Shown here piece by piece: positions 35,223 to 44,376 of a stretch of 64,000 nucleotides of DNA; the first letter of the stretch is position 1; each line of letters starts with the position of its first letter. A program made the position numbers and the translations under genes. Source of the stretch: Acaryochloris sp. CCMEE 5410 (GTDB taxonomy: Bacteria; Cyanobacteriota; Cyanobacteriia; Thermosynechococcales; Thermosynechococcaceae); NCBI RefSeq assembly GCF_000238775.2, contig NZ_AFEJ02000003.1, positions 248,001-312,000 of the forward strand. The letters run 5' to 3'. Below the pieces are notes generated by a model. That model had not been told where the DNA came from, did no database searches, and saw nothing but the letters and a program-made list of their open reading frames with translations.

Positions 35223-36023
35223 TCAAGACAGAGGGGCGCGATTCTGCTGTTCAACCTGTTCAATAAACATCAGTGTCTTTTGATAGTTTTCCGGGTCACC
35301 CAGTTCTTGAAACAAGTCTGCTGCCTTCTGCAAATCCTTCAAACCCGCTTGGGTATCTCCTTTGCGAGCAAGGAGTAGACCTCGGTGGCCGTAAGCTTCC
35401 GCGAGCTTAGCATCAATGTTAATCGCCTGAGTGTAATCTGTGATCGCCCCATCGATATCGCCCATTGCCGTGAGAATATTGCCGCGATTGTAGTAGGCAT
35501 TGGCATAGTTAGGTTGAAGCTTAATCGCGTGCTGCAAATCATCCAGGGCCAGTTTCAAATTGCCTAGCCGAGTGCTATACAGGATGGCGCGCAAGTTAAA
35601 CGCCTCTGCATAGTTGGGGTCAACCTCTATGGCTTGATTGAGATCGGACATAGCCCCGTCTAGATCGCCGACGTCACTGCGGGTTTCGCCTCGGTTGTAG
35701 AGCACTACTGCATTTTGGGGTTCAATGTTCAAGGCTTGGTTAAAATCAGCGATCGCTTGCTGATAGTTTTGCAGATCGTGATAGGCTAGCCCCCGTGCTA
35801 GGTAGACTTCTGTAAATCGAGGGTTGGCTTGCAGAGCTTGATTGTAGGTGGCGATTGCCCCTTGGTAATTTCCCTGTTTGGCTTGGGCCTGCCCTTTTTC
35901 CAGTAAACGCACCGCTGTTGACACTGCTGCTACCTGAAACGCTGGCCTTGCCTGAACTGCAGGCAAGATTGGCATCAGCACGATTGCAGCACTCAAAGCC
36001 GTGACTTGCCAACCCAATTTCAT
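35223..36023 (-). CDS. Exported TPR protein (copy 1)
   Basis: The 266-residue protein has a signal peptide (LSAAIVLMPILPAVQA) and at least five tetratricopeptide repeats with the usual W/Y-G-A-P spacing, for example GNYQGAIATYNQALQANPRFTEVYLARGLAYHDL. I chose the ATG at 36023 because GAGGAG precedes it. TPR proteins are binding scaffolds. It is divergently placed to a homologous TPR gene at 36263, and both lie between the RND operon and a DUF4382 gene. No partner can be named from sequence. Confidence 0.82.
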   Translation of the reverse strand: MKLGWQVTALSAAIVLMPILPAVQARPAFQVAAVSTAVRLLEKGQAQAKQGNYQGAIATYNQALQANPRFTEVYLARGLAYHDLQNYQQAIADFNQALNIEPQNAVVLYNRGETRSDVGDLDGAMSDLNQAIEVDPNYAEAFNLRAILYSTRLGNLKLALDDLQHAIKLQPNYANAYYNRGNILTAMGDIDGAITDYTQAINIDAKLAEAYGHRGLLLARKGDTQAGLKDLQKAADLFQELGDPENYQKTLMFIEQVEQQNRAPLS

Positions 36024-36262
36024 ACCGCTGCTCCTCAACCCAATGCAACAACTCAATGCTAGCTAATGCTAACTTGTGCCGCCTAGGTAATACCTCAATA
36101 GTTTCACTGAATCACTTTCAGCAAGGTGTGCAGATGAGTTAGTCGTTAGTCAATTGCTTCAAACAGTGTGCACCCTAGGTGCCAGTACAGGAGCCCTTTA
36201 AAAATTTCAGCTAACATTGAAGGAAATCCCACGGTAGGGTTTTATAGCTGCAATGAGCGGGG

Positions 36263-37060
36263 ATGCATATGAACTCAAGTGCAAAAACCACACTGATCCT
36301 CGGTATTCTTCTCGCAATACCAGGAATTAGTTCTTCTGCTCAAACTCAGTCTCCGTTAGTTGCGATCTCAGCACCTTCAGAACCTGCTCAGACGTTATTG
36401 CAAAGCGGTCGAGAAAAAGCAAAGAGGGGAAATTATCAAGAAGCAATTTCTATTTATAATCAGGCTATTCAATCGAATCCCCGAAATACATCCGCATATA
36501 TTTATCGGGGGTTAGCCTACCATGATCTAGGTGACTATCAAGGTGCAATTGCCGACTTTAATCGAGCTTTAGAAATTGAACCAGATCATGCAATCGCGCT
36601 ATACAACCGAGGAGAATCTCGTTCTGATATCGGCGATTTTGAAGGCGCTATCATCGATTTAACCCAAGCAATCCGATTGAAGCCAAATTATGCAGAGGCT
36701 TACAATATTCGAGCGATTATCTTTGGTGCAGTTCAAGGGCAATGGGAAAAAGCATTGAAGGATTTAAATCAAGCCATTCTCTTTCGGCCAGACTTTGCAG
36801 ATGCCTACTATAACCGGGGTAGAACCTATGCTGCAATGCGCGATGCTACTAATGCAATTGCTAACTATACAAAAGCTATAGAATTAAATGCTGAATTAGC
36901 TGAAGCATATGGCAATCGAGGCATGATTAAAGCCCAAACTGGAGACAAGCAAGGTGCAATAGTAGATTTGCGACATGCAGCAAATCTTTTTAAGGAACAG
37001 GGAAATCAGGGAAATTATCAGCAAACATTACTCATGATTCATCAAGTAGAACAGCAATAG
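36263..37060 (+). CDS. Exported TPR protein (copy 2)
   Basis: This 265-residue paralogue of the protein at 35223 has a signal peptide (LILGILLAIPGISSSAQ) and the same repeat series (GNYQEAISIYNQAIQSNPRNTSAYIYRGLAYHDLGDYQGAI). Its codons are visibly more A/T-rich than those of the copy-1 gene, which suggests a different history and not recent duplication in place. The ATG at 36269 is an alternative start, as neither has a strong ribosome site. It is divergent from copy 1 across a 239-bp gap in which I see no clear gene. Confidence 0.8.
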   Translation: MHMNSSAKTTLILGILLAIPGISSSAQTQSPLVAISAPSEPAQTLLQSGREKAKRGNYQEAISIYNQAIQSNPRNTSAYIYRGLAYHDLGDYQGAIADFNRALEIEPDHAIALYNRGESRSDIGDFEGAIIDLTQAIRLKPNYAEAYNIRAIIFGAVQGQWEKALKDLNQAILFRPDFADAYYNRGRTYAAMRDATNAIANYTKAIELNAELAEAYGNRGMIKAQTGDKQGAIVDLRHAANLFKEQGNQGNYQQTLLMIHQVEQQ

Positions 37061-37141
37061 ATTTCAGTTGAACCGTCATGTCCTAAGGTGGCGCTAAGAC
37101 AATACAGGCTTGAGCGGGCAGTAAACCACCTAAGATGTGCA

Positions 37142-37588
37142 TTACTGCTTCCTTTTAGAGAACAACAAAATGGCCGTCAAGACGGAGCCCCCAATCACGA
37201 CAACGCTTATTACGTTCCGCACTAGAGGACTGAACAACTCAGCTCCTGCTGTCCCACTGCTAGTTTCGTTGACAGGGATATTAAGAATCTTGCCGTGACC
37301 CGCCTGCTGGACCTTAATCTGCCAAGTGCCTTTCTGGTCAGCCGGAGGCGAGAAGGTAAAGTGGCCCTCCTCATCCGCCGTTGCCGTTAGCCAGGGTTCA
37401 GCCGCCTGATCGGGCGCATAGATCGTCACTTGGGCATTCGCCATTGGCTCCCCCGATTCAAAGGCCGCTTCAATTTCAACAGTGTCAGGGGTGACGCGAT
37501 AATCCACAACGATGCCGTGTGCAAGGATCGCCGGAGCCACCCAGAGATTTACCCACAATCCTAATATCGGTGCCCACCGTCTGTTCAT
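37142..37588 (-). CDS. Secreted Ig-like/carboxypeptidase-regulatory-like protein with C-terminal TM
   Basis: The 148-residue protein has a signal peptide ending at ILAHG. It is followed by a beta-sandwich like those of transthyretin or carboxypeptidase-regulatory folds (VEIEAAFESGEPMANAQVTIYAP, WLTATADEEGHFTFSPP) and a C-terminal helix (NVISVVVIGGSVLTAILLF) before KRKQ. Similar small proteins accompany Ni/Co uptake genes in bacteria, but no permease is seen here. It starts 9 bases after the DUF4382 gene, so the two are co-expressed and possibly work together. Confidence 0.65.
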   Translation of the reverse strand: MNRRWAPILGLWVNLWVAPAILAHGIVVDYRVTPDTVEIEAAFESGEPMANAQVTIYAPDQAAEPWLTATADEEGHFTFSPPADQKGTWQIKVQQAGHGKILNIPVNETSSGTAGAELFSPLVRNVISVVVIGGSVLTAILLFSKRKQ

Positions 37589-37597
37589 CCCAGACCT

Positions 37598-38440
37598 CTA
37601 TGACGTGACAACCTCAGATCGACAGTGGCCCTCACCGACATGCCCAAGCCCGACCAATGCCTTCTCTAGGGTCTGGAACGCATCGGGAGACAGCTTTTGC
37701 TTCAGCGTGGACCAATCTGCTTTGAGCGTCTGCTCCTCAGCTAAAGCGGCCAAGGACGCAAACCCCAAAGCGGAGGCGTTGAGGTCATCATCAGCCGGGA
37801 GTTCCCCATCCCCAAAGATGTGATCAAAGTGGAAGGTGGCTTCTAGATTTGCCGTTTGTCCGGGTTCAACGACGCCTTTGCGCTCGTCACCGACAAACTC
37901 GCCACAGGTGTAGGCCAACTCGCGATCAAAGCTGAGCGTAAAGTCAACAGTCTTGCCATCCTTGATTGCCTGCCCCACCAGCATCAGCACCTGCCCCGCC
38001 GCAGGCCCATTTTCAGCCGGAGTCATCTTCCAGGCTAGGGCATTGTAGTGCCCTGCAGGTGCTTCTGTTTCGCTCACCGACACAGGAGCAGCGTTTTCAT
38101 CCCCTGCAGCAAGATCCACTGTTTCAGCAGGCAGTGTTACTTCAGAGGTGGACTGCAGCGGTGCTTCTGTATCGGGGTCAAAGGGGGGATTGGTTTGATA
38201 GGCTTTAATTTCGGACAAATGGGCGTAGACATGATCAAAGCTGATCTGCCAACCATCCTTAGAGGTGAAGCCTTGGCGCACAAAGTCTTCACCATTAGCT
38301 GCTACCTGCAGCGTCCCGGACCCTGAAGCGTTAGCATCTGGAGAAGTGGCGGTGTCTGGAGAGGGGGAATCCCCCGATGGTTGACAGGCAACTAGCAAAC
38401 CAGAGCACAGCGCAACTGCAAAGAGAGATTGTTTCAGCAT
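37598..38440 (-). CDS. DUF4382-like lipoprotein
   Basis: The 280-residue lipoprotein (lipobox LLVAC at about residue 19) has a Ser/Pro/Asp-rich linker. Its body includes WQISFDHVYAHLSEIKAYQT, AGHYNALAWKM and YTCGEFVGDERKG, consistent with the DUF4382 beta-sandwich. A His-containing FHFDHIFGDGE and a C-terminal GHVGEGHC could bind metal. The function is unknown. Its pairing with the Ig-like protein and its place at the end of the metal island suggest an envelope metal-handling role, which is inference. Confidence 0.6.
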   Translation of the reverse strand: MLKQSLFAVALCSGLLVACQPSGDSPSPDTATSPDANASGSGTLQVAANGEDFVRQGFTSKDGWQISFDHVYAHLSEIKAYQTNPPFDPDTEAPLQSTSEVTLPAETVDLAAGDENAAPVSVSETEAPAGHYNALAWKMTPAENGPAAGQVLMLVGQAIKDGKTVDFTLSFDRELAYTCGEFVGDERKGVVEPGQTANLEATFHFDHIFGDGELPADDDLNASALGFASLAALAEEQTLKADWSTLKQKLSPDAFQTLEKALVGLGHVGEGHCRSEVVTS

Positions 38441-38551
38441 TCCTTTCCTTTAGCACTCAGAAAGCCTTCAGCGAATGAAAAAGCTCGATGGAGTTTTTAT
38501 GCAAAGTACTGGCAAAATCAGACTTGTGTTAGATAGACCTGTGGCAGCGTT

Positions 38552-38770
38552 TCACAATCTATCACCCCTTTTCAAAGAATGCAATCCAGCGGCGAGGGCA
38601 AGCCATTGGGTATCTCTCTGCAGGACTCCGAATAACGTCTCTATCTTGGGTGCTGACTTTGATTCCACTGGGGGTTCGCTAATGGTGACACACCACGCAG
38701 TTCCCCCAAGTGTCACCATTAGCGAACTCGTTAAACCAACGCTGCTTGCCAGTAATCGAAGATTTTTCAT
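38552..38770 (-). CDS. Short secreted protein, possibly truncated
   Basis: The 72-residue product starts at an ATG with a strong GAGGAG site and a signal peptide (LRLLASSVGLTSSLMVTLGGT). The mature end, KIETLFGVLQRDTQWLALAAGLHSL, faintly resembles the first helix of a fasciclin (FAS1) domain, but the rest of such a domain is missing. Part of its coding sequence is one arm of a perfect 18-bp inverted repeat. It may be the stump of a longer gene. It is upstream of nothing obvious and downstream of the DUF4382 start region. Confidence 0.4.
   Translation of the reverse strand: MKNLRLLASSVGLTSSLMVTLGGTAWCVTISEPPVESKSAPKIETLFGVLQRDTQWLALAAGLHSLKRGDRL
38674..38727. repeat. Perfect 18-bp inverted repeat with 18-nt loop
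   Basis: GTTCGCTAATGGTGACAC (38674-38691) and its exact complement (38710-38727) surround an 18-nt spacer. It lies within the signal-peptide part of the small secreted ORF, where a long stem is unexpected. Confidence 0.85.
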
Positions 38771-38836
38771 AACACTCCTCACACACCTGATCAAAAATCT
38801 AAATCGTCTTGCTGATGAACCGCTTAGCGGTGGAAT

Positions 38837-39928
38837 TCAGCTTGAACGAATCACAGTAGTGGTCATTGCAGGAGATTCTGATGTTGCTAGCAGCAGTGGA
38901 AAATGATGGGCATTAGGTGAATGCATGGCTTGAAAGCCTAAATTGGCTTGATTGACAATATCTGCATAGGTCGGAATGGCTGCCCCAGATCTGTCTACCA
39001 CGGAATGATTAAAGTTAAAGCCATTCAGGTTAAACGCCATGCTACTCACTCCCAGCGCAGAGAACCAAATACAGACTGTTGGGAAAATAGCCAGCCATAA
39101 GTGTATTGATCGCTTACTTCGGAAAGCAAAGCTTGGAATGGTCAATCGCCCCCAAAACCCACCATGCCCAGCGAATAGATTATAGGTGTCCTTTGCTTGT
39201 CCAAATCGATATCCGGCATTAGGGGATTCGTTTTCACTCGTTTCGCGAATTAAGCTCGATGTGACCAGAGAACCATGCAAACTACTGAGCACAGCTCCTC
39301 CGAAGACGCCTGCAACGCCCAGCATATGAAAAGGATGCATCAATATATTGTGATCTGCTTGGAACGTGATCATGAAATGAAACGTTCCGGCGATTCCTAG
39401 GGGTAATCCTTCTGAAAAGCTCCCTTGACCAACGGGATAGACCAGTAGAACAGCCGTTGCCGCAGCAGCAGGAGCGGAGAAAGCCACTTGATTCCAGGAA
39501 CGCATACCCAGCCTATAGCTGAACTCCCACATTCGTCCTAGATAACACCAAATTGCAATCAAGGTGTGGAGAACGATCAATTGATAGGGTCCCCCGTTAT
39601 ACAGCCACTCATCTACAGAACTAGCTTCCCATAAAGGATAGAGATGCAATCCAATCGCAGCAGAGGTAGGAACTACTGCGGCAGTGACGACATTATTGCC
39701 ACTGAGTAGTGCCCCTTCAATTGGCGCTCGAATGCCATCCATATCCACTGAAGGAGCAGCCACAATAGCCAGCAAAAAACAGGTTAGTGCGACTAAAGCT
39801 GAGGGAATCATCAAGATGCCAAACCAGCCAATATAAATGCGGTTCTTAGAACTCGTAATCCAATTCGAGAAGTTGAGCCATTGAGAACCCTCTGAGGAGG
39901 AGAAAGAAACTTGAGTCATGTTGCTCAT
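38837..39928 (-). CDS. psbA: Divergent photosystem II D1 protein (rogue/sentinel type)
   Basis: The 363-residue protein aligns with D1 along its whole length. With the internal Met numbered 1, it matches D1 numbering exactly: Tyr161, His190, His198, His215, His252, His272, His332 and His337 are all kept. Several Mn-cluster or water-channel residues are changed: Glu65 to Ala, Asn87 to Ala, Asp170 to Glu, Asn181 to His, Glu189 to Asp, Glu333 to Ser and Asp342 to Leu. Ser264 in the QB pocket is Ala, and one Trp is inserted after Phe255. Residues 130-131 are Met-Trp, not the Gln-Asp reported for chlorophyll f synthase. This fits the non-water-oxidising rogue or sentinel D1 group. Start chosen at ATG 39928. 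Confidence 0.88.
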   Translation of the reverse strand: MSNMTQVSFSSSEGSQWLNFSNWITSSKNRIYIGWFGILMIPSALVALTCFLLAIVAAPSVDMDGIRAPIEGALLSGNNVVTAAVVPTSAAIGLHLYPLWEASSVDEWLYNGGPYQLIVLHTLIAIWCYLGRMWEFSYRLGMRSWNQVAFSAPAAAATAVLLVYPVGQGSFSEGLPLGIAGTFHFMITFQADHNILMHPFHMLGVAGVFGGAVLSSLHGSLVTSSLIRETSENESPNAGYRFGQAKDTYNLFAGHGGFWGRLTIPSFAFRSKRSIHLWLAIFPTVCIWFSALGVSSMAFNLNGFNFNHSVVDRSGAAIPTYADIVNQANLGFQAMHSPNAHHFPLLLATSESPAMTTTVIRSS

Positions 39929-39964
39929 AATCAAACCTGCAATGTGATAAAGCGGGCAAAGTTA

Positions 39965-40003
39965 TTTCATATTGCTTTCATTTTTAATTCACATTGCTTT
40001 CAT
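39965..40003. promoter_or_regulatory. Four-unit 11-bp array of TTTCAT half-sites
   Basis: TTTCAT occurs at 39965, 39976 and 39998, with a degenerate ATTCAC at 39987, so the four fall exactly 11 bp apart; three of the four units are linked by ATTGC. It lies 37-75 bp before the D1 start. The spacing suits an OmpR-type regulator. Confidence 0.6.
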
Positions 40004-40169
40004 ATTTAAATCAATCGTTGCAAAAAGCAATACTTTGTCACCCATTAAGGTGTCCTGCATGACCAAATTTGGGGCTCTAGAGATTGAAAAATCCCCGAAA
40101 TACTGCTTCCAGAATGTATAGATATATAAAGCAAACTGGAATTCGCTTCTAACTGAGATAAAAGTAAAT

Positions 40170-40186
40170 ATGAAATGATTATGAAA
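40170..40186. promoter_or_regulatory. ATGAAA-N5-ATGAAA direct repeat before mntC
   Basis: Read on the minus strand this is TTTCAT-N5-TTTCAT, the same half-site and period as the array before psbA. It ends 14 bp before the mntC ATG. Confidence 0.5.
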
Positions 40187-40652
40187 AAGCCTTCCTCTGT
40201 ATGACCGAGATTCCTCTCCGAAGAAGTATTGTGTTTGCCTCTATTCTGGCGATTGGGGTTGCATTTGCTGGCTGCACAACCGTTGACGGACCTCCAACCA
40301 ATCCTCAAGAGCAGACGGCAGACAATGAGAATCGGCCTGCAAATGCTGAGGGGAAAAAGACGGTACTCACCACATTCACGATTCTGGCTGATATGGCCCG
40401 CAACGTCGCAGGAGATAAGTTGAACGTGGAATCCATCACCCGCATTGGTGCTGAGATTCACGGCTATGAACCCACGCCTAGCGACTTGACCAAAGCCCAA
40501 AATGCGGACTTGATTCTCTACAACGGTATGAATCTGGAACGCTGGTTTGAGAAGTTTCTGGGTAATGTTCAAGATGTCCCCTCTGTGCTGCTGACAGAGG
40601 GGATTGAACCAATTCCGATTGCGGAAGGTCCCTATACCGATAAACCCAATCC

Positions 40653-40662
40653 CCATGCTTGG
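40653..40662 (+). repeat. Left 10-bp target-site duplication of the IS
   Basis: CCATGCTTGG precedes the IS and is repeated at 42153-42162. Confidence 0.9.
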
Positions 40663-42152
40663 CTACGGTGTACACACAAGTCTGAATTAGACTGTAGTGA
40701 AGCCGTATAGAGCATCCTCAAAGATATGGAAAATCCTATTCTGGTGCACGAAGAACTGATTAATGGAACTACCTTTGGAGACCTTCGTTTACTCAAAAGG
40801 GGGCTTCATTATTCGATGCCATTCATCACCATCAGAGCGTAAGCATCCGTCAAATCAGCCAAGGTCGCGCAGAGCAAGTGGGCTTCTATCGCTTCTTAGA
40901 GAATGAAAACGTGTCCATGTCTGAGTTGGTCAAAAGCCTCTGTGACCACTGCCAGCAACAGGTCAAAGGACGACACGTTTTAGCCGTCAGTGATACAAGT
41001 GAGGTCAACTTACAATCTCATTCAGGACGCTTAAAGCTCGAAGAATTGGGTGTCGTCGGCAATGATCGCGATGTGGGCTTTTTTATTCACCCGACCCTCG
41101 CCTTAGATGCAGGGACTGGTTTCCCGTTAGGATTGAGTGCACTTCAACTGTGGACTCGGGACCCGAATCGTCCAACAGTCAAAGATAGAGGAGGATATCA
41201 AAACCTGCCGATTGAGGAGAAAGAATCCTTCAAATGGTTAGCATCTGCTGAGCGAAGTCAACACTGTCTGAAGACAGGAGGGGCTAGCCTGGTCACTCAT
41301 ATCGGTGACCGAGAATCGGACTTGTATGAAGAGTGGGCAACGGTGCCTGATGCATTCAATCATCTCCTAGTCAGGGTTCGTCAAGACCGTCGTCTGCTAG
41401 GTCAATCCAAATCACTCTATGGATATCTCAAATCACAGTGGGGGATTGGATTTACCACGATTACGATTGAGTACGAATCCCGTACTCAGCGGATGGCGAG
41501 AGATGCAAAGCTACTGATCCGCTGTGCTCCAGTCAAAATTCAACGACCTGAGCATTTAAAGGAATGGGACTATCCACCGAGTATTCAACTGTATGCCATC
41601 GAAGCGGTAGAACAGACAACGCCCAAAGGTCAGAAACCGATTCATTGGCGCTTATTGACCACTCACACGGTGGAATCCCTTGAGCAAGCGCTACAAATCC
41701 TGGAATGGTACAAATTCAGGTGGAGAATTGAGCGGCTTTTTGCCCAACTAAAAAAGACTGGTTTAGATCTTGAATCGACGCAACTCGAATCGGGTGAAGC
41801 AATTCAGCGCCTCACCGTCTTAGCCTTATCTGTTGCGGTTGCGACATTGCAAATGGTGGAAGGACGAGACGAGCCACAATGGCCTGCATCTATCACTTTT
41901 ACCGATGAACAGCAGCAATACCTGAAACAAATTGCCCCCACAGTCCAAGGTAAAACTACAAAGCTACAAAATCCTTATCCGATTAACTCCTTGGCCTGGG
42001 CAACTTGGATTGTTGCCCGCCTGGGTGGATGGAAGGGGTATCAGTCTCAAAGACCTCCAGGTACAGCAACGCTAACCCATGGCCTGAAACGGTTTGAGAT
42101 GATGTTCTTTGCATGGGAAATAGCTCAAAATCGACTTATGTGTACACCGTAG
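40663..42152 (+). mobile_element. IS4-family insertion sequence, 1490 bp
   Basis: The terminal inverted repeats start CTACGGTGTACACA at the left. The right end complements this with one mismatch in the next bases (CAC against CAT), then AAGTC. A 10-bp duplication of CCATGCTTGG flanks the element, so insertion was recent enough to keep perfect target copies. The transposase stop codon lies inside the right repeat. Confidence 0.93.
40726..42152 (+). CDS. IS4-family transposase, one-base frameshift near the 5' end
   Basis: The DDE transposase shows AVSDTSEVNL (first Asp), THIGDRESDLYE (second Asp) and the IS4 signature YKFRWRIERLFAQLK (Y-x2-R-x3-E-x6-K, catalytic Glu). A first frame from ATG 40726 (MENPILVHEELINGTTFGD) stops at 40842. 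The main frame covers the rest. They join if the G-run at 40799-40803 had one more G. This could be a real mutation, a sequence error or programmed slippage on AAAAGGGGG. The internal GTG at 40878 may also start a shorter product. Confidence 0.85.
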
Positions 42153-42721
42153 CCATGCTTGGATGTCACCCCGCAATGCCCTGGTGTATGTCGAGAATAT
42201 TCGCAAAGCCTTTGTGGAACTTGATCCAGAGAATGCGGAGACTTACAACGCCAATGCTGAAGCCTATAGCGAGAAGCTCAAGACGATTGATAAAGAACTG
42301 AAAGCGGATCTAGAGCAAGTCTCTACCAACCAACGCTATTTGGTGAGTTGTGAAGGGGCATTTTCCTATCTGGCCCGAGACTACAACATGAAAGAAATTT
42401 ATATGTGGCCGATTAATGCTGAGCAACAGTTCACACCCAAGCAGGTCCAGAGTGTGATTAAACAGGTCAAAGCGAATGATGTACCCACGATTTTTTGCGA
42501 AAGTACCGTGAGCGATGAAGGGCAAAAGCAAGTCGCAAAAACTACTGGAGCGCGCTTTGGGGGTAACCTCTACGTCGATTCTCTATCGACGGAAGAGGGA
42601 CCAGTCCCCACTTTCTTAGATTTATTGGAATATGACGCCCGAACGATTTCGAATGGCTTGCTTGCGGGTCGCAAAAATTAAACGTTCCCTAGACATTTGC
42701 TAACTATCAATATTCAAAACG

Positions 42722-43504
42722 ATGAATTCTACAACTCAATCCTTCGGCATTACAGTGGATAATCTGAGCGTGACCTACAATAATGCCCGCTTAGCTCTGT
42801 ATAATGCGACGTGCAACGTAGAACCTGGAACAATTACGGGCTTGGTCGGACCCAACGGCTGCGGTAAATCAACCCTGTTCAAATCAATTATGGGTTTTTT
42901 GCGTCCTACTCAGGGCCAAATTCGGGTACAAGGTTTGCCTGTCCAAAAAGCCCAAAAGCGGCAGTTAATGGCCTATGTCCCGCAAGCCGATGAGGTGGAC
43001 TGGAATTTTCCAGTGAGCGTTTTTGATGTAGTGATGATGGGACGCTACGGCTATATGAATTTGCTGCGAATTCCCTCTGCCAAGGATCGACGGCTAGTGA
43101 TGTCCAGTCTAGAGCGAGTTGGTATGGTTGATTTTCGCCATCGTCAGATTGGAGAACTATCGGGTGGCCAGAAAAAGCGGGCATTTCTGGCACGGGCATT
43201 GGCCCAAGAAAGCAAGGTCATGTTATTAGATGAGCCATTTACAGGAGTAGATGTCAAGACGGAAAAGCGCATCATTGATCTGATGCTCCAGTTGCGTCAA
43301 GAAAACCATACTATTTTGATTTCTACCCACGATCTGGCCTCTGTCTCCACCTTTTGCGATCGCACCATCCTTCTCAATCAGACGATTCTCGCGTCAGGGA
43401 CGACAGCCGAAACCTTCACCGAAGAAAATCTAGCCCTAACCTTTGGCGGTTTACCCATCAGAAGCCTTAACCCAATGCCTCTGCAATCTGAGGTAGAAGC
43501 ATGA
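42722..43504 (+). CDS. mntA: Manganese ABC transporter, ATP-binding subunit
   Basis: The 260-residue ATPase has Walker A GPNGCGKST, the signature LSGGQKKR, Walker B VMLLDEPF and the H-loop STHDLAS. It belongs to the cluster-9 metal transporter group. The gene order (binding protein, ATPase, permease) is that of cyanobacterial mntCAB, and the broken upstream binding protein has Mn-type ligands. Its stop overlaps the permease start by ATGA. It appears intact although its operon's first gene carries an insertion, so polar effects on its expression are likely. Confidence 0.9.
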   Translation: MNSTTQSFGITVDNLSVTYNNARLALYNATCNVEPGTITGLVGPNGCGKSTLFKSIMGFLRPTQGQIRVQGLPVQKAQKRQLMAYVPQADEVDWNFPVSVFDVVMMGRYGYMNLLRIPSAKDRRLVMSSLERVGMVDFRHRQIGELSGGQKKRAFLARALAQESKVMLLDEPFTGVDVKTEKRIIDLMLQLRQENHTILISTHDLASVSTFCDRTILLNQTILASGTTAETFTEENLALTFGGLPIRSLNPMPLQSEVEA

Positions 43505-44376
43505 ATGCTTTGATTGCATCTATTCCTCTGTGGGATTGGATCGTAGAACCCTTGCAATATGGATTTTTGGTGCAAGCGATCTGGGTGAGTGCCTTTGTGG
43601 GACTAGTTTGTGCGGTACTCTCTTGCTACATCACCCTGAAAGGGTGGTCACTGATGGGAGACGCTATTTCTCATGCAGTTGTACCTGGAGTTGTCGTAGC
43701 TTACGCCCTGAATATCCCCTTTGCCATTGGTGCGTTTGTATTCGGGTTTGGGGCTACGGTTGCCATCGGTTATGTCAAGTCCAATACCCGGCTGAAAGAA
43801 GATGCGGTAATTGGGGTGATCTTCACTGGATTTTTTGCCTTCGGCCTCGTACTAGTCACCAAAATTCCCAGCAATATTGATCTATTTCATATCCTGTTTG
43901 GCAATGTCTTGGGAATTTCTCAACAGGATATTATCCAAACCTTGATTGCAGGGACCATTACGCTGGTAGTCATTCTCCTGCGGCGTAAAGATCTGATGCT
44001 GTTTTGTTTCGATCCGAACCACGCTAAAGCCATTGGTCTGAATACCCAGGCCATATACTACACCCTACTTTCTGTGCTAGCCCTAACGATTGTCACCGCT
44101 CTGCAGACGGCAGGCATTATCTTAGTCATCTCAATGTTAGTGACACCGGGCTCAATAGCTTATTTGTTGAGCGATCGCTTTGACCATATGCTGATAATTT
44201 CAGTGATCAGTAGCATTTTCTCTTGTGTAATGGGCACCTATCTCAGTTATCACTTGGATATTTCTACGGGGGGTAGTATTGTCACGCTCTTAACACTGGT
44301 ATTTATAGTGACAATGTTTCTCTCCCCCAAATATGGCGTTCTAGCACAGCATTTAAAGAGAAAATATCAGCCTTAA
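43501..44376 (+). CDS. mntB: Manganese ABC transporter, permease subunit
   Basis: The 291-residue ABC-3 family permease has about eight to nine membrane helices with the conserved GWSLMGDAISHAVVPGVVVAY region near the N terminus. The cytoplasmic coupling region is near HAKAIGLNTQAIYY. It overlaps mntA by ATGA. No defect is seen. It completes the mntCAB uptake system that brings Mn(II) into the cytoplasm, which photosystem II biogenesis needs. Confidence 0.9.
   Translation: MNALIASIPLWDWIVEPLQYGFLVQAIWVSAFVGLVCAVLSCYITLKGWSLMGDAISHAVVPGVVVAYALNIPFAIGAFVFGFGATVAIGYVKSNTRLKEDAVIGVIFTGFFAFGLVLVTKIPSNIDLFHILFGNVLGISQQDIIQTLIAGTITLVVILLRRKDLMLFCFDPNHAKAIGLNTQAIYYTLLSVLALTIVTALQTAGIILVISMLVTPGSIAYLLSDRFDHMLIISVISSIFSCVMGTYLSYHLDISTGGSIVTLLTLVFIVTMFLSPKYGVLAQHLKRKYQP

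Larger units (their letters stand above)
40201..42681 (+). pseudogene. mntC: Manganese-binding lipoprotein MntC, interrupted by an IS4 element
   Basis: The 5' part (40201-40662) encodes a lipoprotein (VAFAGCTT) of the cluster-9 metal-binding family, ending NPHAW. The 3' part (42163-42681) resumes MSPRNALVYVENI and runs to the end. Deleting the IS and one target copy rejoins the frame exactly. The four metal ligands would be His in AEIHGYEP, His in NPHAW, Glu in SCEGAF and Asp in LYVDSL. Glu at the third site matches Mn-type MntC and differs from the His of ZnuA. The transporter genes mntA and mntB follow intact, so uptake probably lacks its binding protein in this strain. Confidence 0.9.

Noticed and set aside
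38475-38906. 143-codon plus-strand frame
   Set aside because: It overlaps the psbA end and the better-supported minus-strand ORF, has no ribosome site and an unnatural composition.
38837-39928. Chlorophyll f synthase (super-rogue D1)
   Set aside because: Residues 130-131 are Met-Trp where ChlF has Gln-Asp, and more Mn-site residues remain than in ChlF.
40201-42681. Zinc-type ZnuA instead of MntC
   Set aside because: The third metal ligand is Glu in SCEGAF, and no His-rich loop is present, both favouring Mn.
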